From: Opitutus sp. GAS368
GTDB taxonomy: Bacteria; Verrucomicrobiota; Verrucomicrobiia; Opitutales; Opitutaceae
Reading direction: 5' to 3'
DNA: 44,445 nucleotides
Assembly: GCA_945869845.1 (NCBI GenBank)
Contig: CAMBRG010000015.1
Span: forward strand, 1 to 44,445
The notes beneath the pieces are model-generated. The model did not search any database. It was not told the origin of the DNA and saw only the letters and a program-made list of their open reading frames with translations. Made by a program: the position numbers and the translations under genes. Below are positions 16,054 to 25,798 of this stretch, piece after piece. Position 1 is the stretch's first letter, and each line of letters begins with the position of its first letter.

Positions 16054-16326
16054 ATGACTTCTCCCAACCAAGAGTCCGATCCTTCTTCGTCCCGCGAATT
16101 CGTGAAGCAGTCGAGCCTCTATCAGGAGTTCCTCGCGGAGCGGGAAGAAATCTTGAAGCATAAATGGCTCGAATCGGAGCGCCTCGGCTACGATATCGGC
16201 TTTGAGCGGGCTTTGCTCGACTGGATTCGGAAGCACCGCGAAAGCTGGCGGGCTGCTCGGCGTCAACAAACCAGCCCGCGCCCCGCCGGACCGAGCTCGA
16301 CGGGCTCACCGTTTGCTTCGATTTAG
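16054..16326 (+). CDS. Small conserved protein, helical, function unknown
   Basis: 90 residues, ATG at 16054, 74 bases after mrp on the same strand. A polar N-terminus (MTSPNQESDPSSS) leads into a single long helical core with regularly spaced conserved-looking residues, ILKHKWLESERLGYDIGFER and ALLDWIRKHRESWRAAR, then a Pro/Ser tail. The HKW-SE-G-DIG-A-DW-KHR-WR pattern is that of a small family I have seen as uncharacterised in several phyla. There is no signal or transmembrane segment. The position after mrp and before rpmG (convergent) gives no strong functional clue. Confidence 0.65.
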   Translation: MTSPNQESDPSSSREFVKQSSLYQEFLAEREEILKHKWLESERLGYDIGFERALLDWIRKHRESWRAARRQQTSPRPAGPSSTGSPFASI

Positions 16327-16392
16327 CTGCCCGACCCGCGATTAGATCTCGGGCTAAGAAAGTCGTGGAAAGGCTCGCGGGTGGCAGAACAC

Positions 16393-16419
16393 AAAAAAGC
16401 CGAACTCAAAAGTTCGGCT
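16393..16419 (-). terminator. Intrinsic terminator of rpmG
   Basis: On the minus strand, AGCCGAACT and AGTTCGGCT form a 9-bp perfect stem (16411-16419 with 16398-16406) with a four-base loop, followed by a T-run (16393-16397). It lies about 38 bases past the rpmG stop. Confidence 0.92.
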
Positions 16420-16456
16420 CGGCCCACGAACCCCAGCTTAGCCGGGTTTCGGAGGA

Positions 16457-16621
16457 TTACTTGATCTCTTTGTGCAACGTATGGCGCTTGAGGAAGGGAT
16501 TATACTTCTTCTTCTCAATGCGCTCAGTGACGGTCTTCTTGTTACGGAAGGTGAGATAGCGGGAAGCGGGTTTGCCCTCTTTCTTCGCTTCGGTGCATTC
16601 TAGTGTGACGACTTCTTGCAT
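16457..16621 (-). CDS. rpmG: Ribosomal protein bL33
   Basis: 54 residues, from ATG (16619-16621) to TAA (16457-16459). The sequence [20 protein letters not shown], then [20 protein letters not shown], then [13 protein letters not shown], is a full-length bL33. The zinc-binding CxxC pairs of the C+ form are absent (only one Cys), so this is the C-minus, zinc-independent type. The leader is AT-rich without a Shine-Dalgarno motif. The gene is flanked by its own terminator and stands next to the cyclase gene on the same strand. Confidence 0.95.
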   Translation of the reverse strand: MQEVVTLECTEAKKEGKPASRYLTFRNKKTVTERIEKKKYNPFLKRHTLHKEIK

Positions 16622-16712
16622 GGTATTAAATAGGTGAAGGGTCAGAGCAAAGCCCGCAACCGCCTTCCTGCAACTCCAATCTTCTCACGAGACAAAAACG
16701 GTCCGTCACCCA

Positions 16713-18056
16713 TCACCGCCGCTTTTCGGTCAGGGGCAGCATCACACCCCGGCGAAAAAGAGTCACCTGACTCGTGCTCGAGGAAACGACGATCGCAATG
16801 CAGTTGGTCGCGATACTAATCGCCGCCGCCGCCGCATGACGGCTCCCCAAACCACTCGGCAAAGTATGGTTGTTATCCATCGCCTGGATCAGACTGCCCG
16901 CTGACTCCACGACGCCGTCGCCACGGATGGTAAAAGCCCCGTCGATGGACGAAAACTCCTTCACCGTCTCATCCATAAAGGGATTGAGGATGTTTCTTTC
17001 CTCGGCCTTGTAGCCAAAAAATGGATTCAAAACGAGTGGCTTGCTCAGGGCCGCCACTTTTTCCGTGTCGCCGACCACAAAAAGACAACCGACCGGCCGG
17101 CCTTCCCGCCCCTCCACCGCGAGCTCAGTCGCCACCGCCAACACCCGTTCGAGCACCTCAGGTTTAACATCTTCGGGTAGAAGGTCCGCCGTCTGGCCAG
17201 TCAGGAGAGTCTGAAACTCGCGCTCAATATCGACCACGACCAACGTGTCGAACTGGTTGCTCCCGCTCATTCCATCCAGGCAGCAGATCCGGTCCGTGAA
17301 TTTCAAAACCCCGCGGGTCAGGGCGACGAGGATGGCGCTGCGCAATTGCGCCATCCGCTGGTTTGAAAACGAGCGAACTTGGATCGTCTCGGAAAACTCG
17401 TGCTCGTGTTCACCGGGCTCGATCGGGTTTCGGGTGACCAGGATCGTCTTCAACTTCTCGTCAAACGCGCCGCGGTCGATACCTCCCACGAACGTATCCC
17501 CAAACACCATCAGGGCATCACACTCCGCCCCTCGTGTCACCCGCATCGCTTCGCGCAGCATCAGCCGATTTACGCGATTCCTCTGCGCCAAAACCGGCCG
17601 CACCGCGCCAAACCCGCCGACCAACCGCTCGTAAAACACATCGAGGTCCGGCGCCCGCACGAGACCATCGACCATCGGTTGTTCTTTTACCTGCCGGGCA
17701 ATGGAGGCCAACACTTGCAGGTAATCGCGGGCCTTTTCTCCGGCGATCAACATCACGATCAAATGCACCCGCTCTTCGGCTAGCGCGCCGTCGTGCTTGA
17801 TCCCCGTCCGGCTGCGCCCGATCGCGAGAATATACCGGCGAGGCATCTTTACCCGCACATGCGGCAACGCTACGCCGAGACCCAGATAGGTCGTCATCGT
17901 ACTCTCACGCGCCAACAATCCCTTCAGCAACGCATCCGGTTTCAGGTCGGGGAAGCTCGCCACGCTCACCGTCAGCAATTCCTGCAGTGCCCCTTCCAAA
18001 TCAACGCTCCGTAAATCGATAATTCGATTTCGAGCGATGATTTTTTCCAGCCGCAT
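16713..18056 (-). CDS. PTS EIIA-like domain fused to a diadenylate cyclase (DAC/DisA_N) domain
   Basis: 447 residues in three parts. Residues 1-150 are a PTS EIIA type 2 fold with GVALPHVRV, where His66 matches the phospho-accepting His of mannitol/nitrogen EIIA. Residues 155-270 resemble a pyruvate-kinase C-terminal domain (AMRVTRGAECDALMVFGDT, LKTILVTRN). Residues 275-447 are the DAC domain: SSIDGAFTIRGDG with Asp-Gly-Ala at 372-374 and LGSRHAAAAAIS at 404-412, corresponding to the DGA and (G)xRHxxA motifs of DisA and CdaA. The protein should make c-di-AMP from two ATP. No membrane segment and no DisA DNA-binding part are present. The EIIA His suggests control by phosphorylation or by carbon status, which is inference. 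It lies 26 bases after nuoA on the same strand, with a 91-base featureless gap before rpmG. Confidence 0.85.
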   Translation of the reverse strand: MRLEKIIARNRIIDLRSVDLEGALQELLTVSVASFPDLKPDALLKGLLARESTMTTYLGLGVALPHVRVKMPRRYILAIGRSRTGIKHDGALAEERVHLIVMLIAGEKARDYLQVLASIARQVKEQPMVDGLVRAPDLDVFYERLVGGFGAVRPVLAQRNRVNRLMLREAMRVTRGAECDALMVFGDTFVGGIDRGAFDEKLKTILVTRNPIEPGEHEHEFSETIQVRSFSNQRMAQLRSAILVALTRGVLKFTDRICCLDGMSGSNQFDTLVVVDIEREFQTLLTGQTADLLPEDVKPEVLERVLAVATELAVEGREGRPVGCLFVVGDTEKVAALSKPLVLNPFFGYKAEERNILNPFMDETVKEFSSIDGAFTIRGDGVVESAGSLIQAMDNNHTLPSGLGSRHAAAAAISIATNCIAIVVSSSTSQVTLFRRGVMLPLTEKRR

Positions 18057-18082
18057 AATAGCCCGATTTTAACCCCTGCTGT

Positions 18083-18454
18083 TCACTTTTCCCAATCCAA
18101 TGCGCCCTTTTTTACCTCGTAAAAGAGGCCCAGCACCAAAACCCCGATAAAAAACATAATCGGACCGATGATCGGAATGTTGTTCGCTAGGAATTCCCGG
18201 TAAATGAACGTCCACGGCACCAGAATCACGATCTCCAAATCAAACAGCATGAACAACAGCGCCGTCAGAAAGAATTTCACCGAGAAGCGGGTGTGGACTA
18301 ACCCTTCAGAAGGCACTCCACACTCGTAGGCCGTATCCTTGATTTTATTGAGCTTGGCTCGCTGACCGAAAAAGTGACTCGCCCCAATCACAAATGCCGT
18401 CACTCCGCCGGCCAAGAGCGCTTGGATGAGAAACGGGAGATACGCTTCGGATGT
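18083..18454 (-). CDS. nuoA: NADH-quinone oxidoreductase subunit A
   Basis: 123 residues from the ATG at 18454 (the frame runs 14 codons further up without support). Three transmembrane helices: about 8-30, 62-84 and 92-114. The loop between helices 1 and 2 carries the complex I signature KLNKIKDTAYECGVPSEG, and RFSVKFFLTALLFMLFDLEIVILVPW is the conserved second helix with its acidic pair. NuoA contributes to the quinone-site region of complex I. It is unusual that no nuoB or other nuo gene follows; the next gene on the strand is the diadenylate cyclase. It may be one of two nuoA copies or a separated member of the operon. Confidence 0.93.
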   Translation of the reverse strand, partial: TSEAYLPFLIQALLAGGVTAFVIGASHFFGQRAKLNKIKDTAYECGVPSEGLVHTRFSVKFFLTALLFMLFDLEIVILVPWTFIYREFLANNIPIIGPIMFFIGVLVLGLFYEVKKGALDWEK

Positions 18455-18583
18455 CATGTCGGGGAAGAAATGGCCCGAGCCACCAATGCGAGACAAGAGG
18501 GAATTTCAGGTGTCGTTCGTTTCACCGCTTTGGTCAGCTCGGCATTTGACGCAACCCGGCCAAACCCCCAGCGTCTCACCGCC

Positions 18584-19171
18584 ATGCACCGCGCACCTTC
18601 AATCGGATTATTTTCCGCCCTGGCTTTGTTTTCAGCCCTCGGAGCCCGCGCCCAAATCGCCTTGCCCAAGGAATCGCCCTTCATGCCTGCACCCGGCGCG
18701 GCCGCAGTCGATCAACCGGCCAACGATACGTTCGAACTCAAGGGCTTCAGTTTCACGGGAAAAACGCTTCTAGTGTGCGTTTACGACACCCAGGCAAAAC
18801 GTAGCCATTGGATCGCCGTCGACTCAACCGTCGAGGGCATCAAGGTCGTCGCTTTCGATCCCGCCAAAGAGGAGGCCACGATCGCCGTCGGCGGGCAGAA
18901 GAAGACACTCCGCATGCGCAAACCTTTGGTCGCCGCCGGCACCAACACCCCCGGCGTCGCCGCCGCCGGATTCGCCTCGCCGGTCACCGCGCCCATCGTC
19001 ACCCAAGGAATCCCCCAACCTCCCCCCGCGCCCGGCTCCATTGCCCAGCAGGAGGTCGAAGCCCGCATGCTCGTCAGCGATCTGCTGGAAATCGGTATTC
19101 AACAGCGCAAAGCCTACGAAGAGGCCCAGAAAAAAGCCGACCAAGAGAGAGCTGCCGGGAAAAAGAATTGA
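18584..19171 (+). CDS. Secreted hypothetical protein
   Basis: 195 residues from the ATG at 18584, with a signal peptide (MHRAPSIGLFSALALFSALGARA). The upstream 70 codons of the open frame overlap the divergent nuoA and are rejected. The mature part has a small beta domain, FELKGFSFTGKTLLVCVYDT through GGQKKTLRMRK (about 45-115), resembling the short sandwich of GspC/PilP-like pilus-assembly proteins. A Pro/Ala-rich linker and a charged helical C-terminus (QQEVEARMLVSDLLEIGIQQ, KADQERAAGKKN) follow. Function unknown; it could be an envelope accessory protein. It precedes mreB by 179 bases on the same strand, so co-transcription is possible. Confidence 0.6.
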   Translation: MHRAPSIGLFSALALFSALGARAQIALPKESPFMPAPGAAAVDQPANDTFELKGFSFTGKTLLVCVYDTQAKRSHWIAVDSTVEGIKVVAFDPAKEEATIAVGGQKKTLRMRKPLVAAGTNTPGVAAAGFASPVTAPIVTQGIPQPPPAPGSIAQQEVEARMLVSDLLEIGIQQRKAYEEAQKKADQERAAGKKN

Positions 19172-19350
19172 TCCGGGAGTCCCCCGACCGAGCGCCCCGA
19201 CTCGGCTGATTGATCGGTCGACGATTTTGGATTCTTGACCCACCCTCCGGGCGAAAATCGGCCGTTTCCCTCGTTGACACTCCGGAGTGCCACAGATTCG
19301 GTTCCGTCGACGGAATCGCCGCCCCTTCCTGCGTCCCGACCATACTAATC

Positions 19351-20364
<1,014 letters not shown>

Positions 20365-20625
20365 TTCTTGGTCACACCCAACTAGGTTGCGGTATCCTAT
20401 CTCTGACCTGCCGCTTGGACCCAAGTCCTCTCCAGCACGGATATTCCCGGCGCAAATGTTCATTGCAGCTTCCCTCGTTTTGGGTCCGGCGAAACCTGTT
20501 ATGTCACGGTTTGCCGCGCTGAGCGGAAGCTTCGCATTAGTTCCGGTGGAATTGTCCTTGGCTCGATCGCCACGCCGGTTTCGGTGCGCTAAAGATAACA
20601 TCCTCTTCGCTTAAATCTGCGCCCC

Positions 20626-21453
20626 ATGCCCAAACGCTTCGATCAAGCTCGCCCGTTTCTCACGCTGGGGCTTGTCGTCGCCGCTTGGCTCATCGTCCCG
20701 ACCGTCTTCAAAACGTTTACCCGCGCGTCTTTTTTCGAGCTCACCGCCCCGGTCAGCGTCGCTGCGTCCTACGCCCGCGATCTCCAAGAATACTGGTCCC
20801 TGCGGCTCCGCTCGAACAGCGAGTTGATCGAAGCCGGTCGCGATCTCGCCCGCCTCAACGCTTCCTACGATCTCGCGGTCCAACAAAACGTCGAGATGCA
20901 GGGTGAGATCGCCCGCCTCGAAGCCATTCTTCGCCTGCCGTCTTACTCCGGCTACCGCTCCGAACATGCCCGCGTTGTGCGCCGCGATTTTTCGGGCTGG
21001 TGGCAGCGTCTCACCATCCGCAAAGGCAAAAACTTCAACTTCACCGTCGGCTCCCCTGTTGTTTTCAGCGGGGGCGTCGTCGGTCGCGTGAGCGAGGTCT
21101 TTGCCTACACCGCTACCGTCGATCTTATTAGCAGCCAGACCGTGCGTCTCGCGGCCGTCGTCGAGGGCGATATCCGGCCCATCAGTTACCAAGGCGGCCT
21201 GAATCCCACCTTCAGCTCGGCCGGCGGCGTCATTGAGTTTGTCCCGCTCGACATCTTTGCCAGCGCCAACGCCACCAAGCGCCTCGTCACCTCGGGTCTC
21301 GGCGGCGTCTTTCCACCCGGCCTCACCATCGGCTCCGTGATCAAGGTCGAGCCCAGCACCGATGGCCTCTTCAAGTCCGGCGAGGTCAAACTCGATGACC
21401 GGCTCGCCGCCCTCACGGAAGTCACCGTGCTCGTCCCCCTCGAGTCTTACTAA
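20626..21453 (+). CDS. mreC: Rod shape-determining protein MreC
   Basis: 275 residues. One membrane-spanning segment near the N-terminus (about 10-30) is followed by a coiled coil (about 50-100; LARLNASYDLAVQQNVEMQG). The paired beta-domains of MreC come next: ARVVRRDFSGWWQRLTIRKG, VGSPVVFSGGVVGRVSEVF, and PGLTIGSVIKVE. MreC links MreB and PBP2 in the periplasm and activates the latter. The ATG at 20626 has no Shine-Dalgarno motif but an AT-rich stretch upstream. The stop at 21451-21453 lies 73 bases before the proposed mreD start. Confidence 0.92.
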   Translation: MPKRFDQARPFLTLGLVVAAWLIVPTVFKTFTRASFFELTAPVSVAASYARDLQEYWSLRLRSNSELIEAGRDLARLNASYDLAVQQNVEMQGEIARLEAILRLPSYSGYRSEHARVVRRDFSGWWQRLTIRKGKNFNFTVGSPVVFSGGVVGRVSEVFAYTATVDLISSQTVRLAAVVEGDIRPISYQGGLNPTFSSAGGVIEFVPLDIFASANATKRLVTSGLGGVFPPGLTIGSVIKVEPSTDGLFKSGEVKLDDRLAALTEVTVLVPLESY

Positions 21454-21526
21454 TCGACCCGCTGCCCATCCGATCGCTTCGCCCGTCGTTCTCCGCACCC
21501 GCTCACCGCTCTCACGCCTTCCCCCT

Positions 21527-22036
21527 TTGCTCCGCTTCAGCCTCATTTTTCTTTCAACGCTGCTGCTTTGGGCCGTCACCGCGCAGCTCAATCATGCGCT
21601 CGCGCCTTGGCGCCTCTACGTCTTCGTCGGTGCCCTTGCCGTCACGCTTCCCGCCCTCACGTTTCCCTTCAAAACCGGCCTGCTCGCCAGTTTTTGCGGA
21701 GGCCTTTTGTTCGACGCCGTCGCTCCGGTCAGCTTCGGCACCCACGCCCTACTTTTCGCGCTCACTCACGCGGTCGTGTTTAACTTCCGCGACCGCGTCC
21801 CCCGCGACGACACGTTGAGCCGCGTGGTCATCGCGCTGTTCGCCAACCTCGGTCTGTTCCTGATTTTCTCATTTACGCAGGTCGCCCGCTCTCCCGCCCC
21901 GGCCAGCCTGTGGCCGCGCCTGTTCGCCGACCTCGCCTGCTCGCAAATCTGCTTGGCGCTCATCGCCCCTTGGTTTTTTGCGATCCAAGCCCGCGCACTC
22001 GCGCTTCTCGCGGACGACACTCACCGCTACGCCTGA
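21527..22036 (+). CDS. mreD: Rod shape-determining protein MreD
   Basis: 169 residues if begun at TTG 21527, giving MLRFSLIFLSTLLLWAVTAQ and a length usual for MreD. The frame is open from inside mreC (ATG at 21362), but that start would overlap mreC by 92 bases and add 55 residues of Pro/Ser-rich, non-membrane sequence, so it is rejected. Four to five hydrophobic segments are visible, including ALAVTLPALTFPFKTGLLAS, FCGGLLFDAVAPVSFGTHAL and VIALFANLGLFLIFSF. FCGGLLFDAV...FGTHAL matches the family's conserved second-loop region. It ends seven bases before the mrdA start. The start codon is the main doubt. Confidence 0.75.
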   Translation: MLRFSLIFLSTLLLWAVTAQLNHALAPWRLYVFVGALAVTLPALTFPFKTGLLASFCGGLLFDAVAPVSFGTHALLFALTHAVVFNFRDRVPRDDTLSRVVIALFANLGLFLIFSFTQVARSPAPASLWPRLFADLACSQICLALIAPWFFAIQARALALLADDTHRYA

Positions 22037-22042
22037 CCGCCT

Positions 22043-24031
22043 GTGGCCTCCGACGACCGCAATCTCGCCGACCGCTCCGGCAAACTCTTCGAATCCCACA
22101 AGGGCTACGATCCCCGCGTCGTCTTTTTCTATTTTATCACCGCCGGCCTGCTCCTCCTCCTCGGCGGCGGTCTCGCCTACCAGCAACTTTTCCGCGGCGA
22201 TCTTTACCACGACCGCGAGCGCGCCCAGAACCAGCGCCGCATCTTGGTCCCCGGACCTCGCGGCAATATCTACGACCGTCACGGCGAACTCCTCGTGGGC
22301 AACCGTCCACGTTTCGCCGTCGTGCTCTACCTCGACGAACTTCGCGCGCGCTTCCGCACCGAGTTCATTCGCATCCGCAAAAACTACCGCGAGACCGACG
22401 ATCAGGAGCTGCCCACCGCCGAGCAGCTTTGGACTTTGGCCCGCGTCAGCGTCGTCCAGTCTTATCTTGAACAGATCAACGCCATCCTCGGCCGCGATCT
22501 GAAAGTCGACGCCGGACGCCTCAACAAACACTTCGCCCGCGACCTCCTGCTGCCCTACCCGCTCATCGAGGATCTTCCGCCCGCCGATTACGCCCGCCTC
22601 ATCGAACGCCTCCCGGTGGTCTCGCCCCTGCAACTCTACACGACCAACACCCGCGACTACCCCCACGCCTCCACCGCCTCCCAAACGCTCGGGTTCGTGG
22701 GCATTAACGAGGACGTCGAATCCAACAACCTTTCCGGTTCCGACCTCACCACCTTCAAAATGCGCGGCTCAATCGGCCGCGACGGCCTCGAGCTCAAGTT
22801 CGATCCCCTCCTGCAAGGCGAAGCCGGCGGATCCATTTTCCGCGTTGATCCCCTCGGCTACCGGCTCCGCGATACCAAGGCCGTCGAGACCCTCTTGCCC
22901 GTGCAGGGCAAGAATCTCGTCACCTCCATCGACCTCGACCTTCAACTCACCGCCGAGCAGGCCATCGGCGATCAGGTGGGCGCCGCCGTCGCCATCGATG
23001 TCCGCACCGGCGAGGTCCTCGTTCTCGCCAGCAAGCCCGACTACGATCTGTCTAAATTCGCCCCACGCCTGAACCACGCCGACGCCGCCGATATCACCGC
23101 TCGTGGAGCTTGGACCAACCTCGCCATCAGCGGTGCTTTTCCGCCCGGATCCACCTTCAAGATTCTCACGTCCATCGCCGGTATGCGCGCCGGCGTCATC
23201 GACCCGGCCGAGCCGCTCGACCACTGCCAAGGCTCCATCCAGATCGGCAACCGCACGTTCGTCTGCAACAACGACCGTGGTCGCCACGGCGAAATCCTTC
23301 TCCCGGGCGCCATCGCCCAAAGCTGCGATATCTATTACTTCGCGGCCGGTCGGCTCCTGACCCAGGACCGCCTCGCGGCCGAGGGCCGCCGCTTTCACCT
23401 CCACGAGCGCACCGGCATCGAGCTGCCCCACGAAACGCGGCGGATGATCATGCCCGACTCCGAATACAAAGAACGGGTGTTCGGGGAAAAATGGTTTCCG
23501 GGCGACACCGCCAACGCCTCCATCGGCCAAGGCTATGTCCTCGTCAGTCCGCTCCAAATGGCGTGCTTTGCCGCTTCCGTCGCGCGCAACGAAGTCCACA
23601 CCCCGCCCACGCTCGTGCACCGCCCCAACGCGCCCACCCTTAAAACGGAATCCATCGGACTCACTCCCGCCCAACGCTCCGCTCTCGTCGAAGGCATGGT
23701 GCTGACGATCACCGAGGGCACGGCCAAGGCGCTTAACATCGACCAATTTAAGATCCCCGGCGTCCGCCTCGCCGGCAAAACCGGCACCGCCCAAAAGATC
23801 GTCACCAAAGACGGCAAGACTGGCACCATCAACTTGGCTTGGTTCATCTGCTTCGCTCCGGCCGACAATCCCGAGATTGCCATGGCTGTCATGCTCGAGG
23901 GCGACACCATCGGCGAAGAATTCGGCGGCGGCCGCAACGCCGGCCCGGTGGCCGCAACCGTGATCAAAAAGTATTTCGAAAACAAAAATCGTCCCGCCGA
24001 TCAAAAGATCACGCCGTTCAAGGTCGAGTGA
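22043..24031 (+). CDS. mrdA: Penicillin-binding protein 2 (elongation transpeptidase)
   Basis: 662 residues, GTG start at 22043. A membrane anchor (about 27-48) is followed by the PBP dimerisation domain (RILVPGPRGNIYDRHGELL to about 270) and the transpeptidase domain. Motifs: PPGSTFK with nucleophile Ser370 and Lys373, SCD at 427-429 as the SxN equivalent, KTGT at 579-582. The LGYRLRD and DYPHASTASQTLGFVG blocks are typical of class B PBPs of the MrdA type. It cross-links peptidoglycan during elongation with RodA. Position directly after mreD supports PBP2 rather than FtsI. rodA is not found downstream; the next gene is on the other strand. Confidence 0.94.
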   Translation: MASDDRNLADRSGKLFESHKGYDPRVVFFYFITAGLLLLLGGGLAYQQLFRGDLYHDRERAQNQRRILVPGPRGNIYDRHGELLVGNRPRFAVVLYLDELRARFRTEFIRIRKNYRETDDQELPTAEQLWTLARVSVVQSYLEQINAILGRDLKVDAGRLNKHFARDLLLPYPLIEDLPPADYARLIERLPVVSPLQLYTTNTRDYPHASTASQTLGFVGINEDVESNNLSGSDLTTFKMRGSIGRDGLELKFDPLLQGEAGGSIFRVDPLGYRLRDTKAVETLLPVQGKNLVTSIDLDLQLTAEQAIGDQVGAAVAIDVRTGEVLVLASKPDYDLSKFAPRLNHADAADITARGAWTNLAISGAFPPGSTFKILTSIAGMRAGVIDPAEPLDHCQGSIQIGNRTFVCNNDRGRHGEILLPGAIAQSCDIYYFAAGRLLTQDRLAAEGRRFHLHERTGIELPHETRRMIMPDSEYKERVFGEKWFPGDTANASIGQGYVLVSPLQMACFAASVARNEVHTPPTLVHRPNAPTLKTESIGLTPAQRSALVEGMVLTITEGTAKALNIDQFKIPGVRLAGKTGTAQKIVTKDGKTGTINLAWFICFAPADNPEIAMAVMLEGDTIGEEFGGGRNAGPVAATVIKKYFENKNRPADQKITPFKVE

Positions 24032-24084
24032 TCCCCACCCGCCCGCGGGCTATCACGAATCGCCCGCCCGCTGCGGGCCAATTC

Positions 24085-24930
24085 TTACTTCGCCGCCAGT
24101 CCCAGCAGCTTAATCAGCACCGAGAAGTCCTCGTTGCCCAAACCCGCCTGCTCGGCCGCCGCCAACCGCTCCCGGACCGTCGCCAACACCGGGAAACCCG
24201 CCGTGCCTTCGATCCCCGAGGCAAGGCGCATGTCCTTAAGCATGTGCTTCACCGAAAACTGCGGCGAAAAATCACCCGACCGTAGCTTCGGCTCTTTCAA
24301 CTTCGCCAGTCCCGACTGACTCGCGTTCCTCGCCAAAGCCCCGAAAAACACGTCATCCGAGATACCGGCGCACCTCGCCAACGTGATCGCCTCGGACAGC
24401 GCCTCCATCTGCGCGGCGATGTTCAGGTTCATGGCGAGCTTCAGCGTCGTCGCCTGCTTGTGGTCGCCGATATGCAGCCGCACGAGCGACACCAGCCCAA
24501 GCAAAGCATCAAGCGCCGCCACCGTCTGGGCGTCTCCACCCACATAATAGACGACCTGCTTCTGCTCCGCCGCCGGCTTGCTCCCGGTAAACGGCGCCTC
24601 GAGGTAACGCGCGCCTCTGGCCGTCACCGCCGCGAAGAACTCTTCGCTGCTCGTCGGATCAATCGTGCTCGATTGGACCACGGTTTTTCCCGGTCCCAGC
24701 GCCGGCAGGATTTGCGCCAGCAACGCCCGCACCGCCGGCGGATCGGCCACGACGATCTGTACCACATCCGAAGCTTGCGCAACCGCCAGCGGGGTTGCCT
24801 GCCACCGGGGAAACGTCGGCTGCGCCGTGCGGTTCCAAGCCCCCGCCAAAACGCCCGCCGCCTCATAGTGACGCGCCCACACCCCGCCGATGATTCCCAG
24901 TCCGAGCACTCCGACCGATTGGTTGTTCAT
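24085..24930 (-). CDS. NAD(P)-dependent beta-hydroxyacid dehydrogenase family protein
   Basis: 281 residues. N-terminal Rossmann domain with VGVLGLGIIGGVWARHY (GxGxxG-type) and a helical C-terminal domain with the catalytic Lys in HIGDHKQATTLKLAMNLN. VQSSTIDPTSSEEFF and YLEAPFTGSKPAAE correspond to the substrate-binding DVSTxxPxxxxxL and DAPVSGG regions of 3-hydroxyisobutyrate dehydrogenase relatives. Likely substrates are short beta-hydroxy acids or succinic-type semialdehydes; the exact one is open. It follows the phosphorylase gene on the same strand by 54 bases and converges on mrdA, with a GC-rich potential hairpin in the 53-base gap. Confidence 0.85.
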   Translation of the reverse strand: MNNQSVGVLGLGIIGGVWARHYEAAGVLAGAWNRTAQPTFPRWQATPLAVAQASDVVQIVVADPPAVRALLAQILPALGPGKTVVQSSTIDPTSSEEFFAAVTARGARYLEAPFTGSKPAAEQKQVVYYVGGDAQTVAALDALLGLVSLVRLHIGDHKQATTLKLAMNLNIAAQMEALSEAITLARCAGISDDVFFGALARNASQSGLAKLKEPKLRSGDFSPQFSVKHMLKDMRLASGIEGTAGFPVLATVRERLAAAEQAGLGNEDFSVLIKLLGLAAK

Positions 24931-24984
24931 AAAAGTTGGATCAATAAATCCCGCGTCGCGCCCAAAGCAATCCGCCTCCCGCGA

Positions 24985-25683
24985 TCACCCCAAAATCTCC
25001 AGCATCCGTCCAAACAGTCGATTCACCTTGGACTGGTTGTCTTTCACCAGTTCGTGAAACGTCGCGTAGTCGATGGCCGTGCCTTCGATCCCGTTCGCGT
25101 AGTTGTCGACCATCGCGATCGAGTTGTAGCGCAACCCCAGTTCACACGCCAGATCCGCCTCCTGCCCCGCCGTCATTCCCACGACGTCCCCCCAGTGCCG
25201 GATGATCGCGATTTCCGCCTTGGTCTCAAACCGCGGACCCCGCGTCTGCACATAAATCTTCCCGGACCGCACCGTGAATTCCGGCGCGAGCCGGGCGATG
25301 AGTAACGGGATCAAGTTATTCGCGATTCCGGGCGCCCCACCTTTCAGCTCGTCGTCAAAATAGGTCGAGGGTCCGGCCAAGAAGCCCACATAGTCGCTAC
25401 AGGAAACGAGGGTTCCCGGCCCCAGCTCCGGTTTCAGCGAACCCACCGAATTGAGCGACACCACATCCTGAAACCCCAAATCCGCCAGCGCGCGCAGATT
25501 CGCCCGATAGTTGATCATGTGCGGCGGCACCGGCGCCCCGTAGCCGTGCCGGTTGATCAGCGCAAAGTCGCCCTGCGCCTTGTAGGTGACCGGTCCATAT
25601 TTGGTCTCGACCCTTCGCACCTCCCAGGCCGAAAACAGCGCAGACTTCACGATGCTCGTGCCACTGATAAACGCGACTTTCAT
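24985..25683 (-). CDS. Purine nucleoside / methylthioadenosine phosphorylase family protein
   Basis: 232 residues from the ATG at 25683; the longer frame to 25809 overlaps the divergent esterase start and is rejected. PNP_UDP fold: FISGTSIVKSA at the phosphate site, GYGAPVPPHMINYRANLRAL (MTAP-type RHGxxHxxxPxxVNYRANI equivalent), VSLNSVGSLKPELGPG, YVQTRGPRFETKAEI and GMTAGQEADLACELGL. It should phosphorolyse a purine nucleoside; the RGPRFET and NYRANL blocks favour the MTAP branch. The family is usually 260-290 residues, so this is a short form. Divergent from the CE7 esterase across 115 bases. Confidence 0.85.
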   Translation of the reverse strand: MKVAFISGTSIVKSALFSAWEVRRVETKYGPVTYKAQGDFALINRHGYGAPVPPHMINYRANLRALADLGFQDVVSLNSVGSLKPELGPGTLVSCSDYVGFLAGPSTYFDDELKGGAPGIANNLIPLLIARLAPEFTVRSGKIYVQTRGPRFETKAEIAIIRHWGDVVGMTAGQEADLACELGLRYNSIAMVDNYANGIEGTAIDYATFHELVKDNQSKVNRLFGRMLEILG

Positions 25684-25798
25684 CCCGCAACTCCCGTGCC
25701 CCGCCGCGCCGATGACAACGCGGAAAATCTCTGGCCCGTCCCGCCTCCGTCCCCTTTGACCATCGAAAATCGCCACTCCAAAATCGAAAATCTCCAAA

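Noticed and set aside
19260-19350. TTGACA-like box before mreB as a promoter
   Set aside because: The matching -10 position is TTCGGT, far from consensus; not enough to list.
22769-24004. 411-codon open frame on the minus strand opposite mrdA
   Set aside because: Gly/Asp-rich shadow of the transpeptidase domain, no supporting motif.
24032-24084. GC-rich inverted stretch between mrdA and the dehydrogenase as a terminator
   Set aside because: GCCCGC-T-GCGGGC leaves almost no loop and there is no proper T-run; kept only as a note.
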